From the NCBI RefSeq assembly GCF_042683685.1, contig NZ_JBHUOP010000005.1, positions 124,001 through 188,000 of the forward strand: DNA of 64,000 bases, written 5' to 3'. Both the position numbers and the translations under genes were made by a program. Origin of the DNA: Timonella corticicola (GTDB lineage Bacteria; Actinomycetota; Actinomycetes; Actinomycetales; Cellulomonadaceae). The notes below the pieces were generated by a model that did no database searches, was not told where the DNA came from, and was given only the letters and a program-made list of their open reading frames with translations. Shown piece by piece: positions 58,873 through 64,000 of this stretch. Each line of letters opens with the position of its first letter. Positions within the stretch are counted from its first letter, which is position 1.

Positions 58873-59910
58873 GTGGGGCGCGTTAAGCGTCCCGCTCCGC
58901 TTCCTGTGCGCGACGGGCTCAACCCCGTTCGTATGCAGCTTCCGCACCCCGGGGCAGTCCTGCCCCGGGGTGCGCGTGTGCGCACAGAGGCCGAGGCGAG
59001 CGAGTTGGGCTCAGAAGAGCCGGTGCGTGAGAGGGTCTATGCGCCGTCGTTTGGCACGCTTGAGGAGTATGTGCGGTGGCGGTTCGCTCCGGACCCGAGC
59101 GAGATGTTGGGCAAACTTGACCGCGGCGAGATTGTCGACGAGTTGGGTCGCCCGTGGCCCTTCGGCTCGCCGTATCGCGCCGGTGCGTTGATCTTCTTCT
59201 ATCGCGATCCGGCCCCTGAGAAGCCGGTTCCGTTCGAGGTGGACATCCTTTTTGAGGATGACGATCTACTCGTGGTGGATAAGCCGCACTTTTTGGCGTC
59301 CACGCCCAAGGGTGCTTACGTGGTTGAGTCGGTCTTGGTGCGGATGCGCAGGCAGTTGGGTTTACCTGAGTTGAGTCCGGCGCACCGACTCGATCGGATC
59401 ACCGCTGGCGTTCTGGTGATGACGAAACGCCAGGAGTTGCGTCGCCCGTATCATGACCTGTTTGCGCAGCGCACGATAGATAAAACCTATGAGGCGGTAG
59501 CGCCTGTCCGGGCTGATCTTGAACTACCCACCACTGTGCGTTCACGGATCAAGAAGGAACCAGGCATCATGTGGGCGCAAACGATTGAGGGCGAGCCAAA
59601 CACTGAGAGCCTAGTGGAACTGCTCGATACCAAGAGTTGTGATCCGCAAACTCACGCTGGGCACGCCGCAGTGGGGTTGTATCGACTCACTCCGCACACC
59701 GGTAAGACTCACCAGTTGCGCATCCACATGGCATCGCTCGGGTTGGGCATCCTGAATGACAACTACTACCCAACCTTTTATTCGGTGGAGAGCGATGACT
59801 ACAGCAACCCGTTGCAGTTGCTCTCACGGTCCATTGAGTTCAATGATCCTGTGACAGGGGAGCGGCGAAGGTTTGAGTCACGCCGAGTGCTTGACCTGTG
59901 GCAGAACTGA
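58873..59910 (+). CDS. RluA-family pseudouridine synthase
   Basis: The 345-residue enzyme has the catalytic D174 in AHRLDRITAGVLVMTK, with DLLVVDKPHFLASTPKG before it and THQLRIHMASLG after it. The first 110 residues hold a variable N-terminal domain (EEYVRWRFAPD). The target (rRNA or tRNA) is unclear. GTG start two bases after the guaB stop, suggesting cotranscription. Confidence 0.92.
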   Translation: MGRVKRPAPLPVRDGLNPVRMQLPHPGAVLPRGARVRTEAEASELGSEEPVRERVYAPSFGTLEEYVRWRFAPDPSEMLGKLDRGEIVDELGRPWPFGSPYRAGALIFFYRDPAPEKPVPFEVDILFEDDDLLVVDKPHFLASTPKGAYVVESVLVRMRRQLGLPELSPAHRLDRITAGVLVMTKRQELRRPYHDLFAQRTIDKTYEAVAPVRADLELPTTVRSRIKKEPGIMWAQTIEGEPNTESLVELLDTKSCDPQTHAGHAAVGLYRLTPHTGKTHQLRIHMASLGLGILNDNYYPTFYSVESDDYSNPLQLLSRSIEFNDPVTGERRRFESRRVLDLWQN

Positions 59911-60007
59911 CTGGAACAAGGCCGACTGGGGCAGGGCTTTCCAGTGGAACAAGCATGTGCGGCGGGGCATCTGTGGCAGGGTTGCCGCTTGCAGAACTAG
60001 TGCCCGC

Positions 60008-60730
60008 TTAACTCACTTCCACAGGGCTGCCGGGAAGCCAGTGCTCGTCGACGTCCGCCGTGCGCCCCTTGCTCGCCAAGTAGGAGTTGAAGTTCTTGGC
60101 CCAACGGGAGTGGGCGCCCTCCTGATAGGTGTGCAGCTCCTTGAGGGTCATGGTGCTGACATTGCTGTAGCGTTCGAGCAACTTGGCCAGTACATCAAGC
60201 GTTGCGATCACGTCTGCATCGGCGGTGTGGAACGTTCCGGTCTCCTGGACCTCGTAGAACGCACACAGATCCCCAAGCTTGCGTGAGCCCTTACGGTAAC
60301 GGTCGAGCGCCCGGTCAAGCACGAGTGGGTCGATGACGGGGGAGAAAGCCCGACCAATGCGCTCCTCGATGGTTGGCAGGCCGTGGCGAGCGAGTTCGGT
60401 GTTCAGGATGGCGATGTCAAAGGACGCATTGAACGCGACGAGCGGATGGTCCACCGCAAGGTGTTCCGCGATGACCTGAGCGATCTCTTCAAGCCCTTGC
60501 TGGGGGGAGACGCCGTAGGCCTGCGCATGTTCAGTCGTCACCCCGTGAATTGCCGCAGCCTCGGCGGGAATGGGAACGCCCGGATCAATCAGCCAGGTAC
60601 GCACGAGCGTCTCCTGCGGTGTGCGAAGCACGATCGCCGCCGTCACGATGCGATCCACAGCAGTGTTAACGCCCGTGGTTTCGGTGTCAAACCCGAGAAA
60701 CGTGCCGTTGACCCAGTCCTGTTGTGCCAC
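60008..60730 (-). CDS. DnaQ-like 3'-5' exonuclease
   Basis: The 240-residue product has the Exo I motif GFDTETTGVN, the Exo II region FNASFDIAILNTEL and the Exo III HxxxxxD-like FHTADADVIATLDVL, as in DnaQ/epsilon-type exonucleases. The frame is open to 61012 but AAAGGA before the GTG at 60730 and the family start support the shorter form. It faces guaB3 divergently. It may serve in proofreading or repair; the partner is not seen. Confidence 0.85.
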   Translation of the reverse strand: MAQQDWVNGTFLGFDTETTGVNTAVDRIVTAAIVLRTPQETLVRTWLIDPGVPIPAEAAAIHGVTTEHAQAYGVSPQQGLEEIAQVIAEHLAVDHPLVAFNASFDIAILNTELARHGLPTIEERIGRAFSPVIDPLVLDRALDRYRKGSRKLGDLCAFYEVQETGTFHTADADVIATLDVLAKLLERYSNVSTMTLKELHTYQEGAHSRWAKNFNSYLASKGRTADVDEHWLPGSPVEVS

Positions 60731-60887
60731 GTTGATGGTCCTTTCGCGTTGGGTGCTTCGATCATGACAGCACCCTCCGACATTACTAGAGTCTTTCGTC
60801 TCACGGGTGCACCTGCGCCACAGCCGAGATGCATCACACTTCGCTACAAGTTCGCCGAGGAACGGCCACTCAGCGGCAAAAACACGG

Positions 60888-60900
60888 TAATCTGAACCAG
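60888..60900 (+). promoter_or_regulatory. Candidate -10 box giving a leaderless guaB3 mRNA
   Basis: TAATCT at 60888-60893 ends six bases before the GTG at 60900, with no Shine-Dalgarno sequence. Confidence 0.4.
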
Positions 60901-62030
60901 TGACTAATGAGATTGAGATTGGCCGAGGCAAGCGCGGACGCCGGGCGTTTACGTTCGATGACATCGCGGTAGTGCCATCGCGCCGTACCCGTGACCCCCA
61001 GGACGTCTCCACTGCTTGGCAGATCGACGCCTATCACTTCGACCTTCCCGTCATGGCAGCGCCGATGGACTCGGTGATGAGTCCGGCAACCGCTATCGCC
61101 TTGGGTAAGCTCGGCGGTTTGGGCGTGCTGGACCTTGAGGGCCTGTGGACCCGATACGAGGACCCGACAGCACTGCTTGCGGAGATCTCGAAACTGGACC
61201 CCGCCACGTCGACCGCGCGAATGCAGGAGATCTACTCCGAGCCGATCAAAGCCGAGCTCATCACCCAGCGTTTGAAGGAGATCCGCGATTCCGGCGTAAC
61301 CGTAGCAGGTGCTCTGTCTCCGGCTCGCACGCAGGAGTTCTATAAGACCGTCGTTGACGCGGGCGTTGACCTGTTCGTCATTCGCGGCACCACGGTCTCT
61401 GCCGAGCACGTGTCCTCGCAGGCCGAGCCGCTGAACCTCAAGCGCTTCATCTACGAACTCGACGTTCCAGTCATCGTTGGTGGCGCAGCCTCATACACCG
61501 CCGCTTTGCACCTGATGCGTACCGGTGCAGCAGGTGTTCTGGTCGGGTTTGGTGGCGGTGCCGCTCAAACCACTCGTACCACTCTGGGTATTCACGCTCC
61601 GATGGCTACCGCGCTCGCGGACGTTGCCGCTGCACGCCGCGATTACCTTGACGAGTCGGGCGGTCGTTACGTTCACGTCATCGCAGATGGAGGTATTGGC
61701 CGTTCTGGTGACCTCGTGAAGGCGTTTGCATGCGGTGCGGATGCAGTCATGATCGGTGCGGCCCTCGCTCGTTCCGAGGAAGCACCGGGTAAGGGCTTCC
61801 ACTGGGGTTCCGAGGCGCACCACCCGCAGTTGCCACGTGGCGAGCGGGTCGAGGTGGGCACCAAGGGCAGCCTTGAGGAAATCCTGTTCGGCCCTGGCCG
61901 TCAGGCAGACGGCACTTTGAACCTGATCGGCGCTCTGAAGCGTGCGATGGCAACGACAGGTTACTCGGACCTCAAGGAGTTCCAGCGCATCGAGGTTGTC
62001 GTGTCCCCGTACCAGGGTTCAATCGACTGA
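60900..62030 (+). CDS. guaB3: GuaB3-family IMP dehydrogenase-related protein
   Basis: The 376-residue protein starts with IGRGKRGRRAFTFDDIAVVP, typical of GuaB3, and lacks CBS domains. The segments VIADGGIGRSGDLVKAFACG and SEEAPGKGFHWGSEAHHPQL are conserved. GuaB3 members in actinobacteria have been linked to GMP reductase activity; IMPDH activity is not assumed here. GuaB is 2 kb upstream in the same orientation. Confidence 0.95.
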   Translation: MTNEIEIGRGKRGRRAFTFDDIAVVPSRRTRDPQDVSTAWQIDAYHFDLPVMAAPMDSVMSPATAIALGKLGGLGVLDLEGLWTRYEDPTALLAEISKLDPATSTARMQEIYSEPIKAELITQRLKEIRDSGVTVAGALSPARTQEFYKTVVDAGVDLFVIRGTTVSAEHVSSQAEPLNLKRFIYELDVPVIVGGAASYTAALHLMRTGAAGVLVGFGGGAAQTTRTTLGIHAPMATALADVAAARRDYLDESGGRYVHVIADGGIGRSGDLVKAFACGADAVMIGAALARSEEAPGKGFHWGSEAHHPQLPRGERVEVGTKGSLEEILFGPGRQADGTLNLIGALKRAMATTGYSDLKEFQRIEVVVSPYQGSID

Positions 62031-62041
62031 TTCTGTGTGTG

Positions 62042-62076
62042 AGTGGGGCTGTCCGGCATTGCCGGGCGGCCCCACT
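62042..62076 (+). terminator. Terminator-like hairpin after guaB3
   Basis: AGTGGGGC (62042-62049) pairs with GCCCCACT (62069-62076), and CCGG/CCGG inside adds pairing. A further TGTCATAC/GTATGACA hairpin (62076-62095) follows directly. Confidence 0.6.
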
Positions 62077-62095
62077 GTCATACTCGGGTATGACA

Positions 62096-62432
62096 GAGGG
62101 CAGAACTCCTGAGTCTCCTAGTTGGATCTGTGTGAGAAAGTATGATCTGTGCCGGTCAAGGCGTTATAGGTTCCGTGTGTGCAGGAATGTACCTGTCATT
62201 GCCGACGAGCCCTCATCTGCCAGCACACCGTGCGTTGGAGTGGTGACCTGGCAAGCTGTATCCGGTTACTCAATGAGGGAGAGAACTCTTGTGTCCCGTC
62301 GTGTGTTAGCCTCCAGCGTGGCCTGTGTTTCAACCCCGCTTGGGGTCTAATCTCCTCAGATAAGAACTGTCCGCAAGAGTGAACTGCTATAGGGTTGAAG
62401 AGAATCTGATCGGGTTTCAGGAGAACTCCCAT
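62096..62432 (+). other. Gene-free region before the lipoprotein
   Basis: No gene seen. It contains the motif ATTGCCGACGAG (62198-62209), the reverse of the CTCGTCGGCAAT motif. A promoter could not be assigned. Confidence 0.5.
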
Positions 62433-63026
62433 ATGACCATCAAAGCACCACGACCAACCGCCCTTGTCAGCGCGATTGCTGCTCTCGCTCTGGTGAGCGC
62501 ATGTAGTGAAACAAGCGATTCGACCCCTACCGCGTCGGGTCCAGCGATCCCAATTCTCGAAGAACCGCTCAACGCGACGGACCCTGCTCCAGAGTTTGTT
62601 GCAGGTGAAAGCCAAGGGATTACGGCCGATACGGTGAGATTTATCGGTGAGTCGGCGTTTGCTCGTTATTGGGCTGCCGCGGAGGAGGAAAGTGGGCTCT
62701 GCCTTCTCGCCGAAGTTTCCAACTCAGAGTTGGGTGGCGCCTCATGCTCAAGCGAAGAAGTCTTCCGGCAGCGCGGCCTTGCATTGCACCTGGGCGGTCA
62801 GGACGTAGCGAGTGTGCAAGCCTATCTATTCCCAACGGACATTACGAGCGATGCAGTCATCCAGGCGTTACCGGCTGAACTGGAACCGGGTTCAGGCAGC
62901 GGGCTCGAACTGATCGAGAAGGAAGGAAACGTACTGCTTGTGCTCGATGCGGAGGCTGCAAACTCACTAGATGAACTAGAAGTGCAGCGCGAAGGCGGGC
63001 AAACACTGCCAGTAAACCTCTTCTAG
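62433..63026 (+). CDS. Lipoprotein of unknown function
   Basis: The 197-residue product has a signal peptide ending in the lipobox LVSAC, a Thr/Pro-rich linker and an acidic domain with two cysteines (GLCLLAEV, ASCSSEEVF) that may form a disulfide. AGGAG (62420-62424) fits the ATG at 62433 and not the upstream ATG at 62379. It is not clearly part of the 470-residue lipoprotein family. Function unknown. Confidence 0.75.
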   Translation: MTIKAPRPTALVSAIAALALVSACSETSDSTPTASGPAIPILEEPLNATDPAPEFVAGESQGITADTVRFIGESAFARYWAAAEEESGLCLLAEVSNSELGGASCSSEEVFRQRGLALHLGGQDVASVQAYLFPTDITSDAVIQALPAELEPGSGSGLELIEKEGNVLLVLDAEAANSLDELEVQREGGQTLPVNLF

Positions 63027-63042
63027 ATGGAGTTGAGGTTGT

Positions 63043-63054
63043 TTGTACGTACAA
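63043..63054. promoter_or_regulatory. 12-bp palindrome, possible operator
   Basis: TTGTACGTACAA is a perfect palindrome just upstream of the antitoxin-like remnant, and might be an old autoregulatory operator. This is inference. Confidence 0.3.
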
Positions 63055-63069
63055 TCAGCATACAATTGA

Positions 63070-63231
63070 GGTCTAGTTACCCCACTAGATGACCTAGCTG
63101 ATCAGCGAGTTTTCTGGGTTGCGGACCTCGCATGGAACGATTTCAACGCATTGCTTGAAAAACCTGCGCAACGTATTCCTGAGTTGGTAGAGCTCCTTAA
63201 TGAGCCTGCTGCTTGGGTATGCCTTCGGTAG
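63070..63231 (+). pseudogene. Remnant of a DUF1778/TacA-type antitoxin gene
   Basis: The frame 63070-63231 (TAG at 63229) encodes 53 residues without a start codon in the right place. LADQRVFWVADLAWNDFNAL and LEKPAQRIPELVELLNEPAA resemble the C-terminal half of DUF1778 ribbon-helix-helix antitoxins (usual pattern: F-L-x6-W-x-x-F-x3-L-x-x-P...P-L-x-x-L-L). The N-terminal DNA-binding half is missing, and no GNAT toxin follows. Confidence 0.45.
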
Positions 63232-63343
63232 ATAAACTCTGCGTTCCATCAGCGTGCTGGAAGGTGCGATGGCGGCGCGACCTAGCCGGATCGTCGCCAA
63301 GAAAAACCACGCTGAGTAGGGACCAAGCCAAACAACACAACAA

Positions 63344-63383
63344 AAAGTGCCGGTGCCCGTCATGTGACGGGCACCGGCACTTT
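63344..63383 (-). terminator. Terminator downstream of ackA
   Basis: Perfect 19-base arms (63344-63362 and 63365-63383) with adjacent A-run at 63342-63346, read as T-run on the minus strand, directly after the ackA stop. Confidence 0.9.
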
Positions 63384-63392
63384 CACGTGAGA

Positions 63393-64000
63393 CTACTCGG
63401 CGATCTTCGCAACCGTCTGACGCGCGATCTCAAGTTCCTCGTTCGTTGGAACGACCAGGATCTTGACCGTCGAATCTGGGGTTGAGATGATGCGCGGTTC
63501 ACCGGAACGAACCTCGTTCAGGGCAGGGTCAAGGGCGATCCCGAAGCCTGCAAGCCGGTCGGCCACCATCTGGCGGACCAGAGCATTGTTCTCCCCGACA
63601 CCAGCGGTGAAGGTGATGGCATTCGGTAGGCCACCCAAAACGGCCATGTACGAACCGATGTACTTGACCAAGCGGTGCACGAACACGTCGAGAGCGAGCT
63701 TCGCGTCGGCGGAGCCCTCATCGATCAGGCGCAGCAACTCGCGGAAGTCGTTCTGACCGGCCATACCCTTGAGGCCTGACTGCTTGTTGAACATGGTGTC
63801 GATCTCATCAATCGACAGGCCCTCGGTGCGGTATAGGTGGAAGATCACGGCGGGGTCAATGTCACCGGTACGGGTACCCATGACCAGGCCCTCAAGCGGG
63901 GTCAGACCCATTGAGGTCTCGACTGCCCTGCCGTTTTGCACCGCGGACACCGAGGCGCCGGAACCGACGTGCAGGACAATCTGGCTGACCTCCTCGTTGG
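63393..64000 (-). CDS. ackA: Acetate kinase, C-terminal part (5' end outside window)
   Basis: Acetate kinase interconverts acetyl phosphate + ADP and acetate + ATP. The frame is open to the edge; the visible part has LHVGSGASVSAVQNG, ETSMGLTPLEGLVMGTRTGD, ITFTAGVGENNALVRQMVAD and the C-terminal PTNEELEIARQTVAKIAE. About half of the roughly 400-residue enzyme is seen. pta would be expected upstream, beyond the window. Confidence 0.97.
   Translation of the reverse strand, partial: NEEVSQIVLHVGSGASVSAVQNGRAVETSMGLTPLEGLVMGTRTGDIDPAVIFHLYRTEGLSIDEIDTMFNKQSGLKGMAGQNDFRELLRLIDEGSADAKLALDVFVHRLVKYIGSYMAVLGGLPNAITFTAGVGENNALVRQMVADRLAGFGIALDPALNEVRSGEPRIISTPDSTVKILVVPTNEELEIARQTVAKIAE

Noticed and set aside
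63094..63363. 89-codon minus-strand frame before ackA's terminator
   Set aside because: It overlaps the antitoxin-like remnant on the other strand, which has the better resemblance.
1..64000. CRISPR arrays, integrases, transposases or prophage genes
   Set aside because: None found by reading; repeats present are inverted or widely scattered and not regularly spaced.

Overview
The window looks like a chromosomal segment of a moderately high-GC actinomycete. It carries the actinobacterial S10/spc/alpha ribosomal order, a WhiB regulator, both GuaB and GuaB3, an LLM-type (probably F420-dependent) oxidoreductase, short Ala/Lys- or Ala/Glu-rich tails on several ribosomal proteins, many GTG starts and several apparently leaderless promoters. 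The genus cannot be named from the sequence alone.

Layout. 1-432: 3' end of tuf. 1040-6381: S10 operon (rpsJ to rpsQ). 6517-10829: spc operon (rplN to rplO). 11170-16727: secY, adk, infA, rpmJ, rpsM, rpsK, rpoA, rplQ; map after adk and rpsD before rpoA are both missing. 16949-24818: ROK kinase, truA, trhO, rplM-rpsI, glmM, def, DedA protein. 25047-44786: coaA and then the conserved set glmS, acpS, nnr, alr, tsaE, tsaB, rimI, tsaD, interrupted by a lipoprotein, an LLM oxidoreductase and about 5 kb of small unrecognised genes (31.8-36.6 kb). 44902-47259: a divergent, apparently Zur-controlled set of zinc-free ribosomal protein paralogues (S14, L33, L28, L31B, L36) with a CobW-like protein. 47302-54069: three tandem paralogous lipoproteins, a glutamate-cysteine ligase-like enzyme and a THUMP-like methyltransferase. 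54438-62030: CIRCE-controlled groES without groEL, whiB, a MerR-type regulator, guaB, an RluA-type pseudouridine synthase, a DnaQ-like exonuclease and guaB3. 62433-64000: a lipoprotein, an antitoxin-like remnant and the 3' part of ackA.

How the genes work together. Most of the window serves translation: ribosomal proteins, IF-1, EF-Tu, RNA polymerase alpha, protein export (SecY), peptide deformylation, and tRNA/rRNA modification (TruA, TrhO, TsaBDE, an RluA-type synthase). The second theme is precursor supply for cell wall and cofactors (GlmM, GlmS, Alr, CoaA, AcpS, NAD(P)HX repair). The zinc-starvation block duplicates two zinc-binding ribosomal proteins seen elsewhere in the window: S14 with four cysteines at 7787 against a zinc-free S14 at 44902, and L36 with its C/C/C/H site at 13746 against a zinc-free L36 at 47137.

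The least explained material is (1) a roughly 70-bp intergenic repeat with inverted CCCCATCGA ends in four copies, and a separate short motif TCGTCGNCAAT in many intergenic regions; (2) a four-member lipoprotein family; (3) the cluster of small orphan genes at 31.8-36.6 kb, whose layout resembles an immunity-gene or other accessory island, although no toxin is visible; (4) a Zur-linked CobW-like protein that has lost its P-loop.
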